Under the pieces are notes generated by a model. That model did no database searches and had not been told where the DNA came from. It saw only the letters and a list, made by a program, of their open reading frames with translations. From NCBI RefSeq assembly GCF_004402215.1, contig NZ_SOEZ01000042.1, forward strand, positions 1 through 56,579: DNA of 56,579 nucleotides, read 5' to 3'. Made by a program: the position numbers and the translations under genes. Shown piece after piece: positions 26,420 through 34,508 of this stretch (positions are counted from its first letter, which is position 1; each line of letters starts with the position of its first letter). This DNA is from Cryobacterium tagatosivorans (lineage in GTDB: Bacteria; Actinomycetota; Actinomycetes; Actinomycetales; Microbacteriaceae).

Positions 26420-27340
26420 TCAGGGCTGCTGCTCGAGCAGCGCCCACGCGGCCGGAAGATCGTCCGGCGTTTTGATGGCGACGCTGGGAACGCCTTTGAG
26501 TGCCCGCTTTGCGAGCCCGACGAGGGCTCCGGCAGGTGCAACTTCGATGATGCCGGTCACGCCGGCATCCGCGAAGGATTGCATGCACAGGTCCCACCGT
26601 ACCGGCGACGCGACCTGGCCGACCAGCAGCTCGAGGAAACGGGCGCCGCTGGAAACCCGGCTGCCGTCGTGATTGGTCCAGATCGGCAGGGTGGGATCGT
26701 GGGGCGCGAGGCCGGCAGCGACGGACGCGAGCTGCTCCCGGGCCGGGCGCATATACCGCGTGTGGAATGCGCCGGCGACCTGGAGCGGAATCACCCGGGC
26801 ACGGCTGGGCGGGGTCTCGGCGAGGGCGCCGAGCGCGCCGAGCGCCCCGGCGACGACGATCTGGCCGCCGCCGTTGAAATTGGCGGGTTCGAGGTCCAGC
26901 TCGGCGAGCCGGCCGAGCAGTTCGGCCTCGTCGGCGCCGATGACGGCGCTCATGCCGGTGGGTTCGAGCGCCGCGGCCCTGGCCATGGCGGTCCCGCGCT
27001 CACGGACGAAGCGCACCGCGTCGGCGGCGCTGAGGATTCCGGCGCCGGCGGCGGCCGTGATCTCGCCGACGGAGTGGCCGGCGATGCCGGCGACGGCGCT
27101 CCGGCGGCCGTCGGCCAGCAGAGCCCGGAGGGTCAGGAGCCCGGCCGCAACGATGAGTGGCTGGGCGATCGCGGTGTCCCGGATCGTGTCGGCGTCGCTC
27201 TGCGTGCCGTGCGCCTGGAGGTCGATGCCGACCGCCTCCGACATGTCCGCCAGCTCGGCGGCGAAGTCGGGGCGCTCGAGCCACGGGGCGAGGAATCCTG
27301 GGGTTTGGGAGCCCTGTCCGGGGCAAACGACGACAATCAC
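26420..27340 (-). CDS. fabD: Malonyl-CoA:ACP transacylase
   Basis: 306 residues from GTG 27340. Transfers malonyl from CoA to ACP. Visible residues: the oxyanion loop CPGQGSQ near the N-terminus, nucleophile Ser in GHSVGE (about 94), the catalytic His in GAFHTRYM (about 199). The start is supported by GAGACT six bases upstream on the minus strand and by the position of CPGQGSQ. First gene of the fab cluster; 101 bp separate it from fasR. Confidence 0.95.
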   Translation of the reverse strand: MIVVVCPGQGSQTPGFLAPWLERPDFAAELADMSEAVGIDLQAHGTQSDADTIRDTAIAQPLIVAAGLLTLRALLADGRRSAVAGIAGHSVGEITAAAGAGILSAADAVRFVRERGTAMARAAALEPTGMSAVIGADEAELLGRLAELDLEPANFNGGGQIVVAGALGALGALAETPPSRARVIPLQVAGAFHTRYMRPAREQLASVAAGLAPHDPTLPIWTNHDGSRVSSGARFLELLVGQVASPVRWDLCMQSFADAGVTGIIEVAPAGALVGLAKRALKGVPSVAIKTPDDLPAAWALLEQQP

Positions 27341-27346
27341 GTGACT

Positions 27347-27352
27347 AGTCTC
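27347..27352 (-). promoter_or_regulatory. Leaderless -10 (GAGACT) for fabD
   Basis: GAGACT on the minus strand, six bases before GTG 27340; one mismatch to TAGACT. FasR would be expected to bind just upstream (27360-27440). Confidence 0.4.
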
Positions 27353-27441
27353 CCAACCCGGGCGGGAGCCCGGGTGTCGATGGTGCACCAAGTATCGGGC
27401 GATCGTTTGTCGTATCCGGCAAAACCGTCTCCGCGGCCGCC

Positions 27442-28647
27442 TCAGCGACGACGGGTCGAACCGTCGTGGTCGCTGATCGAGCCGATGATCAAGGCCGCCT
27501 GCAGGATGAGGGCTTCCCGGGCTCCGGTGGCGTCGTAGCCGATGACCTCGGACACCCGCTTGAGGCGATAGCGCACGGTATTCGGGTGCACGAACAGTTC
27601 CCGCGCCGTCGCTTCGAGGGACCGGCCGTTGTCGAGGTAGCACCACAGGGTGGTGAGCAGCTCGGTGGAATGTGCCTGCAGCGGACGGTAGATCCGGTGG
27701 ATCAGCGTCGCCCGGGCGAGCGGATCACCGGCGAGGGCACGCTCGGGCAGCAGGTCGTCGGCCTGCACCGGGCGCGGGGCGTTCCGCCACGATCGGGCGA
27801 CGGCGAAGCCGGCCAGGGCGGCCTTCGCGCTCTTGGAGGCGTCGACGAGGTTGGGCACCTCGTGCCCGAGGACCAGGTGGCCGGGGCCGAAACTGGGCTC
27901 GAGCTGGAGGGCGATTTCCATGAAGCTGAGCGCGCCGGATGTGCCGATCGCGTCGTCGGGGTCGACCGCGGTGGGATGGGCGCGGCCGATCACGAGCACG
28001 AGCCGGTTGCCCTGCACGCCGATCAGCACGTCGGCGGCCATGTGCCTCGCCGATCGGCGCAGGCGGTCCACGTCGAGCATCTTCGGGGTTGTCCCGACGA
28101 GCACGCAGACCTCGCCGTGCCCATGCCAGCCGAGCGCCGCGATCCGGCTGGGGAGCTCGTCGTCGTATTCGCCGCTGAGGATTGAGTCGACGACGAGGGC
28201 TTCGAGCCGGGCGTCCCAGAGCCCGCGGGCCTCGGCGGCCCGGGCGTAGACATCCGCCGCACCGAATGCGATCTCCCGCGAGTAGAGCAGGATGGCCTCC
28301 CGGAGGAGTTCGCTGCCGTCTTTGACCCGCTCCTCGACGACCTCCACGCTGACGCGGATCAGCTGCAGGGTCTGCTGGAGGCTGATCGAGCGAAGCAGCT
28401 CGCGCGGGGCGGCGCCGAAGACATCCGCCGCGATCCACGGGGTCGACGTGGGATCGTCGAACCAGGAGATGAACGAGGTGATCCCGGCCTGCGCGACAAG
28501 ACCGACGGCGGACCGCCGCCCCGGTGGCATATCGCCGTACCAGGGCAGCGTGTCCTCGAGACGCTTGAGCGTGGCCGTGGACAACTCACCAGAGATTGTC
28601 CGCAGCCAGGCGAGCGTCTGTTCCTTCGTCTTGGGCGCCGGTGCCAC
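27442..28647 (-). CDS. fasR: FasR-like PucR/CdaR-family regulator of fatty-acid genes
   Basis: 401 residues from GTG 28647. The C-terminus is the PucR-type helix-turn-helix (SLEATARELFVHPNTVRYRL), preceded by a GGDEF-related central region and a ligand-sensing N-terminus that includes FISWFDD. In Streptomyces the orthologous FasR sits directly before fabD-fabH-acpP-fabF and activates them; the same layout here supports the name. It lies seven bases after aceE. The aceE stop TAA is the first part of TAAGCT, four bases before the GTG, a possible own promoter. A longer upstream frame overlaps aceE and is rejected. Confidence 0.88.
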   Translation of the reverse strand: MAPAPKTKEQTLAWLRTISGELSTATLKRLEDTLPWYGDMPPGRRSAVGLVAQAGITSFISWFDDPTSTPWIAADVFGAAPRELLRSISLQQTLQLIRVSVEVVEERVKDGSELLREAILLYSREIAFGAADVYARAAEARGLWDARLEALVVDSILSGEYDDELPSRIAALGWHGHGEVCVLVGTTPKMLDVDRLRRSARHMAADVLIGVQGNRLVLVIGRAHPTAVDPDDAIGTSGALSFMEIALQLEPSFGPGHLVLGHEVPNLVDASKSAKAALAGFAVARSWRNAPRPVQADDLLPERALAGDPLARATLIHRIYRPLQAHSTELLTTLWCYLDNGRSLEATARELFVHPNTVRYRLKRVSEVIGYDATGAREALILQAALIIGSISDHDGSTRRR

Positions 28648-28651
28648 GGGG

Positions 28652-28657
28652 AGCTTA
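28652..28657 (-). promoter_or_regulatory. -10-like TAAGCT overlapping the aceE stop codon
   Basis: Minus strand; TAA is the aceE stop (28655-28657). Spacing to GTG 28647 is four bases, shorter than the 5-7 seen elsewhere. Confidence 0.35.
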
Positions 28658-31381
28658 GCTCTCGCCCCCGGCGGAGCCGGTGGTGCCCGCCGTGACGTCG
28701 TGCAGCTCGTACTTCGCGATCGCCTGGCCCACCAGGCTGCGGTCGATCTCGCCGCGCCTGGCGAGCTGCTGGAGCGTGCGCACGACCATCGACGGTCCGT
28801 CGATCTTGAAGAAGCGGCGGGCCGCCGGACGCGTGTCGGAGAAACCGAAGTCGTCGGCACCCAGCGTCGCGAAGTCACCCGGCACGAATTGGCGGATCTG
28901 GTCGGGAATCGCGTGCATGAAGTCGGTCACGGCGACGAACGGGCCGCTTGCCCCGGCCAGCTTCTCGGTCACGTACGCGGTGCGCGGCTCGGCATCCGGG
29001 TAGAGGAAGTTGTGCTCCTCGGCCGCGAGACCGTCGCGGCGCAGCTCGGACCAGGAGGTGACCGACCAGACGTCGGCGGACACTCCCCAGTCTTCCGCGA
29101 GCATCTTCTGCGCCTCGAGTGCCCAGCCCACGGCCACGCCCGACGCCATCAGCTGCGCCTTCGGTCCGGTCAGCGTGGACTCGCTGACCCGGTGGATTCC
29201 GCGAAGGATGCCGTCGACATCCACGTTCTCCGGCTGCGGCGGCTGCACATACGGCTCGTTGTAGACCGTGATGTAGTACATGACGTTCGGCGTGGCGTGC
29301 TTGCCGCCGTACATCCGCTCGAGCCCGTCGCGCACGATGTGGCCGATCTCGTAGCCGTACGCGGGGTCGTAGGAGACGACGGCCGGGTTGGTCGAGGCCA
29401 GCAGCGGCGAGTGGCCGTCGGCGTGCTGGAGGCCTTCGCCGGTGAGCGTGGTGCGGCCGGCGGTGGCGCCGATCATGAAGCCGCGCGCCATCTGGTCGCC
29501 CGCCGCCCACATGGCGTCGCCGGTGCGCTGGAAGCCGAACATCGAGTAGAAGACGTAGATCGGGATCAGCGGCTCGCCCTGGGTGGCGTACGAGGTGCCG
29601 ACGTTCGTGAACGCCGCCATGGCTCCGGCCTCATTGATGCCGACGTGCAGGATCTGGCCCTGCGGGCTCTCCTTGTAGGCGAGCAGCTGGGCGTGGTCCA
29701 CCGCGGTGTAGTGCTGGCCGTTCGGGTTGTAGATCTTCGCGTTCGGGAAGAACGCGTCGATGCCGAACGTGCGGGCCTCGTCGGGGATGATCGGCACGAT
29801 CCGGTGGCCGAAGTCCTTCGAGCGAAGCAGATCCTTGAGCAGCCGCACGAACGCCATGGTGGTGGCGATCTCCTGCGTGCCGGAGCCCTTCTTCGAGACG
29901 GCGTAGGTGGCGTCTTCCGGCAGGTTCAGCTGGGTGTACTTGCTGCGACGCTCCGGCAGGTAGCCGCCGAGCGCCCGGCGGCGATCGTGCAGGTACTGGA
30001 TCGCCTCGTCCTGGTCGCCAGGGGTGTAATACGGCGGCAGGTACGGGTTCTCCTCGAGCTGGGCATCCGTGATCGGCACGTGCATGCTGTCGCGGAACGT
30101 CTTGAGGTTGTCGAGCGTCATCTTCTTCATCTGGTGGGTCGCGTTGCGGCCCTCGAAGCTCGGCCCGAGGCCGTAACCCTTGATCGTCTTCGCCAGGATG
30201 ACGGTGGGCTGGCCCTTGTGCTCGGACGCCGCCTTGAACGCCGCATAGACCTTGCGGTAGTCGTGCCCGCCGCGCTTGAGGTTCCAGACCTCGTCGTCGG
30301 TGTAGTCCTCGATGAGCTTGAGCGCCCGCGGGTCGCGGCCGAAGAAGTTCTCCCGCACGTAGGCGCCGCTTTCGGCCTTGTACGTCTGGTAGTCGCCGTC
30401 GGGGGTGACGTTCATCAGGTTGAGCAGGGCGCCGTCGGTGTCGCGTTTCAGCAGTTCGTCCCACTCGCGGCCCCAGACAACCTTGATGACGTTCCAGCCG
30501 GCACCGCGGAAGAAGCTCTCGAGCTCCTGGATGATCTTGCCGTTGCCGCGCACCGGGCCGTCGAGGCGCTGGAGGTTGCAGTTGACGATGAAGTTGAGGT
30601 TGTCGAGGCCCTCGTTGGCGGCGACCTGGAGCTGGCCGCGGCTTTCGACCTCGTCCATTTCGCCGTCGCCGAGGAACGCCCAGACCTGCTGGTCGCTGGC
30701 ATCCTTGATTCCGCGGTTGGTCAGGTAGCGGTTCAGCTGCGCCTGGTAGATCGCGTTGATCGGTCCGAGACCCATGGACACGGTGGGGAACTGCCAGAAC
30801 TCGGGCATCAGCCGCGGGTGCGGGTACGACGAAATGCCGTTGGGGGCGTGCGACTTCTCCTGGCGGAAGCCGTCGAGCTGGTCCGTGCTCAGGCGACCCT
30901 CGAGGAAGGCGCGGGCGTAGGTGCCGGGGGAGGCGTGCCCCTGGATGAAGATCTGGTCGCCACCGCCGGGGTGGTCCTGGCCGCGGAAGAAGTGGTTGTA
31001 GCCAACCTCGTAGAGGGCGGCGGATGACGCGTAGGTCGCGATGTGCCCGCCGACGGCGATGCCCGGGCGCTGGGAGCGGTGCACCAGCACCGCCGCGTTC
31101 CAGCGGATCCAGGCGCGATAGCGGCGTTCGATGTCCTCGTCACCGGGGAACTCGGGTTCGTTCTCGGCGGCGATCGTGTTGATGTAATCCGTCGTGGGCA
31201 CCATCGGCACGCCGAGGTGCAGTTCCTTGGAGCGTTTGAGCAGGCTCAGCATGATCTCGCGGCCACGTTCGTGCCCGTGCTCCGCTACGAGCGAATCCAG
31301 CGATTCCGACCACTCGGCGGTCTCCTGGGGGTCTGCGTCGTGCTTAGCAACCGAGTACGGATCCTGATCGTCGACAGTCAC
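28655..31381 (-). CDS. aceE: Pyruvate dehydrogenase E1 component (homodimeric)
   Basis: 908 residues, the normal size of the single-chain E1. Decarboxylates pyruvate with thiamine diphosphate and passes the acetyl group to lipoyl-E2. The ThDP motif is GDGEMDE...[11 protein letters not shown] (about 225-260), and [10 protein letters not shown] with YDPAYGYE belongs to the C-terminal part. GTG 31381 follows AGAGAGGTCGA. A minus-strand TAGGCT at 31472-31477 is the likely -10 (leader of about 85 nt). Upstream of fasR-fab, so pyruvate-derived acetyl-CoA and its main consumer are encoded together. Confidence 0.96.
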   Translation of the reverse strand: MTVDDQDPYSVAKHDADPQETAEWSESLDSLVAEHGHERGREIMLSLLKRSKELHLGVPMVPTTDYINTIAAENEPEFPGDEDIERRYRAWIRWNAAVLVHRSQRPGIAVGGHIATYASSAALYEVGYNHFFRGQDHPGGGDQIFIQGHASPGTYARAFLEGRLSTDQLDGFRQEKSHAPNGISSYPHPRLMPEFWQFPTVSMGLGPINAIYQAQLNRYLTNRGIKDASDQQVWAFLGDGEMDEVESRGQLQVAANEGLDNLNFIVNCNLQRLDGPVRGNGKIIQELESFFRGAGWNVIKVVWGREWDELLKRDTDGALLNLMNVTPDGDYQTYKAESGAYVRENFFGRDPRALKLIEDYTDDEVWNLKRGGHDYRKVYAAFKAASEHKGQPTVILAKTIKGYGLGPSFEGRNATHQMKKMTLDNLKTFRDSMHVPITDAQLEENPYLPPYYTPGDQDEAIQYLHDRRRALGGYLPERRSKYTQLNLPEDATYAVSKKGSGTQEIATTMAFVRLLKDLLRSKDFGHRIVPIIPDEARTFGIDAFFPNAKIYNPNGQHYTAVDHAQLLAYKESPQGQILHVGINEAGAMAAFTNVGTSYATQGEPLIPIYVFYSMFGFQRTGDAMWAAGDQMARGFMIGATAGRTTLTGEGLQHADGHSPLLASTNPAVVSYDPAYGYEIGHIVRDGLERMYGGKHATPNVMYYITVYNEPYVQPPQPENVDVDGILRGIHRVSESTLTGPKAQLMASGVAVGWALEAQKMLAEDWGVSADVWSVTSWSELRRDGLAAEEHNFLYPDAEPRTAYVTEKLAGASGPFVAVTDFMHAIPDQIRQFVPGDFATLGADDFGFSDTRPAARRFFKIDGPSMVVRTLQQLARRGEIDRSLVGQAIAKYELHDVTAGTTGSAGGES

Positions 31382-31595
31382 ACTCGACCTCTCTCTGTTA
31401 GGCAGGTCGTGCCATGTTTAGTGGTGCCGGAAACGGGGGTGGGTCAGACACACCCCGCGGCACCACGCCAGCCTACTAATTTTAGTCGGTGTCCGTGCGA
31501 GGCGGCGCCGGAAGGTCGGGTGCGCCCATCCGGCGGGGCTATGCTTTGTGACCGTGTTCAGCCGCCTCCATCGCGGCACGGAAAGGAAACGCACC
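31382..31595. promoter_or_regulatory. Divergent promoter region of aceE and ahpE
   Basis: Minus-strand -10 TAGGCT (31472-31477) for aceE and plus-strand -10 TATGCT (31540-31545) for ahpE. An ACTAA-N2-TTAGT palindrome (31477-31488, ACTAATTTTAGT on the plus strand) touches the aceE -10 and is the most AT-rich spot; a regulator site is possible. Confidence 0.5.
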
Positions 31596-32063
31596 ATGGC
31601 ACTGGAAAACGAGACCCTGGCACCCGATTTCGAGCTCGTCAACCAGTACGGCGAGCGCATCCAGCTCAGCCGCTACCGCGGCGAAAAGTCGGTCGCGCTG
31701 GTCTTCTTCCCGCTGGCCTTTTCGGGCATTTGCAGCGGTGAACTCTGCGAGCTCCGGGACAACCTCGCGCTCTTCGACGCCGCCGGCGTGGAACTCATCG
31801 GCATCTCCGTGGATTCCCGGCACACCCTGCGCGCGTGGGGGGAGCAGGAGGGGTACACCTTCAGCCTGGTCGCCGACTTCTGGCCGCACGGCGCCGTCGC
31901 CAAGGAATATGGCGTCTTCCTCGACGCCAAGGGATTCTCGAACAGAGCGACGTTCCTGATCGACCCGAACGGGATCATCCGTGCGAGTTTCATCACGGCG
32001 CCGGGGGAGCCGCGCTCCCTGGGCGCCTACCAGGCGGCGCTGGCCGAACTCCAGCCCGCCTGA
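31596..32063 (+). CDS. ahpE: AhpE-type peroxiredoxin
   Basis: 155 residues, cytoplasmic thiol peroxidase reducing H2O2 and organic or peroxynitrite peroxides. The peroxidatic Cys is C46 in FFPLAFSGICSGEL, matching the one-Cys AhpE of mycobacteria (FPLAFTGIC), with DFWPHGAVAKEYGV also characteristic. A second Cys, C51, is five residues later; a resolving role is possible but not usual for the family. ATG 31596 has AAAGGAAA upstream. Divergent from aceE and convergent with DUF1003. Confidence 0.9.
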   Translation: MALENETLAPDFELVNQYGERIQLSRYRGEKSVALVFFPLAFSGICSGELCELRDNLALFDAAGVELIGISVDSRHTLRAWGEQEGYTFSLVADFWPHGAVAKEYGVFLDAKGFSNRATFLIDPNGIIRASFITAPGEPRSLGAYQAALAELQPA

Positions 32064-32073
32064 CGCCTTTGCC

Positions 32074-32104
32074 CCCGGCCCCCTACTGGGCCGCGGGGGC
32101 CGGG
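32074..32104. terminator. GC-rich hairpin between ahpE and DUF1003
   Basis: CCCGGCCCCC (32074-32083) pairs with GGGGGCCGGG (32095-32104), ten of ten; the DUF1003 stop codon lies at the edge of the loop. It can serve both convergent genes. Confidence 0.6.
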
Positions 32105-32532
32105 TCGCCGGAGCGGTCGTCGTGCAGGCCCGTCACTAGCAGGCGCAGGTCCATGATCATCTCCAACTGGCGCTCGTTGAGCGCCATCAGCAGGCCGATG
32201 TCGGCCTTCGCCGAGACGTCGGTGTCGTAGTCGTGCTGGGCGAGCGCTGCGGCGATGGCGTCCTGCCGCTTCGCCGCGATGAGCAGGATGGCGCCCTGCA
32301 GGCCGGCGAGCATGCTGAGGAACAGGTTCAGCAGGATGAAGGGGTAAGGGTCCCAGTGCAGTTGACGGTCCAGCCCGACCGTGTTCAGGACCGCCCAGAC
32401 CGCCATGATGGCGAGGAACGTGCCCACGAACGGCCAGCTGCCCATCCCGTTGCGCATGAGGTCGGCCGCCCGGGCGCCACGGTCGAGGGTCTTCTTGTGC
32501 TGGCTGTGCCAGGTCAGTCGCTCAGTGCTCAT
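32083..32532 (-). CDS. DUF1003 membrane protein
   Basis: 149 residues. Two membrane spans at about 34-52 and 63-86 (MGSWPFVGTFLAIMAVWAVL, then DPYPFILLNLFLSMLAGLQG, then AAKRQD) are the DUF1003 signature. The C-terminal half is a cytoplasmic helix. The function is unknown; some relatives have been linked to envelope or magnesium-related processes, which is not testable here. ATG 32532 follows a minus-strand TACACT by five bases, so it is probably leaderless. Divergent from tRNA-Val. Confidence 0.93.
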   Translation of the reverse strand: MSTERLTWHSQHKKTLDRGARAADLMRNGMGSWPFVGTFLAIMAVWAVLNTVGLDRQLHWDPYPFILLNLFLSMLAGLQGAILLIAAKRQDAIAAALAQHDYDTDVSAKADIGLLMALNERQLEMIMDLRLLVTGLHDDRSGDPAPAAQ

Positions 32533-32537
32533 GCATC

Positions 32538-32543
32538 AGTGTA
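32538..32543 (-). promoter_or_regulatory. Leaderless -10 (TACACT) for DUF1003
   Basis: TACACT on the minus strand five bases before ATG 32532. Confidence 0.55.
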
Positions 32544-32556
32544 GGTCCGCGATGGG

Positions 32557-32562
32557 TATGCT
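32557..32562 (+). promoter_or_regulatory. -10 (TATGCT) for tRNA-Val
   Basis: TATGCT 36 bases before the mature tRNA 5' end; start near 32569. Confidence 0.45.
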
Positions 32563-32598
32563 TGACCTACTCGAACTCGCGCCCGTGTGGCGCGGTCG

Positions 32599-32674
32599 GG
32601 GCCTTTAGCTCAGTTGGTAGAGCGCCACGTTTACACCGTGGATGTCATCGGTTCGAGCCCGGTAGGGCCCACCA
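32599..32674 (+). tRNA. tRNA-Val(TAC)
   Basis: 76 nt including an encoded CCA (32672-32674). The acceptor stem GGGCCTT pairs with AGGGCCC (one G-U). D-arm AGCTCAGTTGGTAGAGC, anticodon stem CCACG/CGTGG with loop TTTACAC, so anticodon TAC (32632-32634) for GTA/GTG valine codons; T-arm ATCGGTTCGAGCCCGGT. The discriminator is A. It stands alone before the epimerase gene. Confidence 0.97.
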
Positions 32675-32677
32675 GCA

Positions 32678-32716
32678 GGACCCCGGGACCATGACCCCGG
32701 GTCAGGACCCCGGGAC
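32678..32716 (+). repeat. Three direct copies of GGACCCCGGG-type decamer after tRNA-Val
   Basis: GACCCCGGGAC at 32679 and 32706 and GACCCCGGGTC at 32693, spaced 13-14 bases. Each contains the self-complementary CCCGGG, so alternative hairpins are possible; perhaps the tRNA 3' processing or termination region. Confidence 0.6.
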
Positions 32717-32741
32717 TGACCCCCATGAACGAGGGGAACAC

Positions 32742-33587
32742 GTGAAGGTACTCATCGCGGGATGCGGCGACCTCGGCACGGAGACCGGCCTCCGTTTTGT
32801 CGAACTCGGACACCGAGTGCTGGGCCTGCGCCGCAACCCGGGCCTGCTGCCCGCGGCGATTTCCGGCCAGTCGATCGACCTCAGCCGGGAGAAACCGGCC
32901 GTGCCGCCGGACACCGAGATCGTCATCGTGGCACTGGCCGCGGGCAGTCCCACGCCCGAGGCGTACCGGGCGGCCTACGTCGACGGCCTGCGCAACCTCC
33001 TCGACGCCCTCGACGAGGCCGCCGTCACCCCCCGCCGTTTCCTGCTGGTCTCATCAACGGCCGTCTACGACGTGTCCGACGGCAGCTGGGTCGACGAGCA
33101 GACGCCGGCGAACCCGCAAGCCGGCACCGACGCCATCCTGCTGGAAGCCGAACGGATGCTGCACGCCCGCATCCCGGCGGCCGTGGTGTTCCGACTGGCC
33201 GGCGTCTACGGTCCCGGCCGGGAGCGCCTCATCACGCAGGTGAGGGAAGGCCGGGCCACAGTGTCGGCTCGGTCGCGGCACACGAACCGCATCCACCGTG
33301 ACGACGCGGCAGCCGCGATCGTTCACCTGATGCTGAGGACGGAACAGCCGGCACCGCTCTACCTCGGCGTGGACAGTGCCCCGGTCGCCGGCACCGAGGT
33401 CCTGGAGTTCCTCGCCGACGAGCTCGGGCTGCCTGCGCCGACGATCACCGAAACCCTCGGCCCGCGCGGCGGCGACAAGCGGCTCCGCAACCAGCTCCTG
33501 CGGAGCACGGGGTTCAGCTTCAGCTACCCGAGCTATCGGGAGGGCTACCGAGCCGTCCTGGCCGGGCGAGGAACACGCCACCCGTAG
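32742..33587 (+). CDS. NAD-dependent epimerase/dehydratase family protein (YeeZ-like)
   Basis: 281 residues from GTG 32742 with GAGGGGA upstream. An atypical extended short-chain dehydrogenase: VKVLIAGCGDLGTETGLRFV is the nucleotide-binding loop, SSTAVYDVSDG replaces the usual YxxxK context, and RLAGVYGPGR with HTNRIHRDDAA are typical of the YeeZ/SDR group. Substrate unknown. A 16-bp palindrome GAGCAGGGGCCTGCTC begins at the stop codon (33587-33602). An apparent longer frame reading back through tRNA-Val is not real. Confidence 0.85.
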   Translation: MKVLIAGCGDLGTETGLRFVELGHRVLGLRRNPGLLPAAISGQSIDLSREKPAVPPDTEIVIVALAAGSPTPEAYRAAYVDGLRNLLDALDEAAVTPRRFLLVSSTAVYDVSDGSWVDEQTPANPQAGTDAILLEAERMLHARIPAAVVFRLAGVYGPGRERLITQVREGRATVSARSRHTNRIHRDDAAAAIVHLMLRTEQPAPLYLGVDSAPVAGTEVLEFLADELGLPAPTITETLGPRGGDKRLRNQLLRSTGFSFSYPSYREGYRAVLAGRGTRHP

Positions 33588-33794
33588 AGCAGGGGCCTGC
33601 TCCTAACTTCCGCAACCTCCATTGTCAAGGGGGGTCAGCCAATCCGGCGCCGCGTGCTGCCGGGGCGATACGCTGGTGGCAACGCGGCCCAGTCCGTGCC
33701 AACGACGAAACCGGTCGGTCTGCCGCGAAGCGGGGTGATCCTGAGGTCACCATGTCAACCCGGTCCACCGCACCTGCGTCTGCTCCCACCCCCC

Positions 33795-34499
33795 ATGGCT
33801 GATCGGCGATCGTTCGGGGCAGCGGTCGAGGAACTCTCCTCGGCCCACCACAACGCAACCACCCTGTGCCGGCCGTTCCTGCGGGTGCTGCCGATCACCG
33901 GGGTCGCGATCTCAACCCTGGGCGTCCCCTTCGGCACCGAGACGGTCTGCGCGAGCGACAAACATGCCGCCCGGATCGACGAGCTCCAGTTCGACCTCGG
34001 GGAGGGCCCCTGCTGGGATGCGCTGGCCACGCGCCGGCCCGTCCTGATGCCGGACCTGCACGGCACGGTTACTTCCGCCTGGCCCGTCTTCCTCCAGGCC
34101 ATCGGCGACGCGCCGGTCGGGGCGCTGTACGCCTTCCCGCTCGTGCTGGGATCGCTCAACATCGGAGCCATCGACCTGTACGCGAAGCGCCCGGGAATGT
34201 TGTCAGAGGTCCAGGTCACGGATGCCGTGGCCCTGGCCGGCCTCGTCGCGCTCCAGGTCCTCCGGCGCACCCTGTCCGCCCAGCCCCTGAAGCAGGACGC
34301 GGAGGCGGACGACGGCTACTCCCGGCGGGTGGTTCACCAGGCCACCGGGATGATCCTGGCCCAACTCGGCCTGTCCGCCGCGGACGCGCTCCTCGTCATC
34401 CACGGCTATGCTTTTTCCCACGGGCGATCGGTGCGCGAGGTGGCGGCCGACATCGTGGCACGGCGGGTGGATTTCGCCTCGGATTTGAACGACATCTAG
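33795..34499 (+). CDS. GAF and ANTAR domain regulator (first of pair)
   Basis: 234 residues from ATG 33795. A GAF-like sensor domain (about 20-160: FDLGEGPCWDALATRRPVLM, then GALYAFPLVLG) is followed by an ANTAR RNA-binding domain (about 175-230: VVHQATGMILAQLGLSAADA, then REVAADIV). ANTAR proteins bind paired hexaloop RNA hairpins and prevent termination. The start is uncertain because the frame is open upstream to 33654 and no clear ribosome site is visible; TACGCT (33669-33674) is a possible -10. Its TAG stop is the first half of the next gene's -10. Confidence 0.85.
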   Translation: MADRRSFGAAVEELSSAHHNATTLCRPFLRVLPITGVAISTLGVPFGTETVCASDKHAARIDELQFDLGEGPCWDALATRRPVLMPDLHGTVTSAWPVFLQAIGDAPVGALYAFPLVLGSLNIGAIDLYAKRPGMLSEVQVTDAVALAGLVALQVLRRTLSAQPLKQDAEADDGYSRRVVHQATGMILAQLGLSAADALLVIHGYAFSHGRSVREVAADIVARRVDFASDLNDI

Positions 34500-34502
34500 A
34501 AT
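34497..34502 (+). promoter_or_regulatory. Leaderless -10 (TAGAAT) made from the upstream stop codon
   Basis: TAG 34497-34499 ends the first GAF-ANTAR gene; TAGAAT stands exactly six bases before ATG 34509 of the second. Confidence 0.65.
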
Positions 34503-34508
34503 GCTTTC

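Noticed and set aside
25466..27538. A 690-residue plus-strand frame over fabH and fabD
   Set aside because: Shadow of two well-conserved minus-strand genes; composition Gly/Arg/Asp-rich without any domain.
28292..31027. A 911-residue open frame antisense to aceE
   Set aside because: Third-position GC bias of a strongly conserved minus-strand gene explains it; no domain, no ribosome site, and it spans the end of aceE into fasR.
32562..32741. A longer epimerase start that reads through tRNA-Val
   Set aside because: The translation SSVGRAPRLHRGCHRFEPGR is a well-known artefact of reading a tRNA gene as protein; GTG 32742 has a proper ribosome site.
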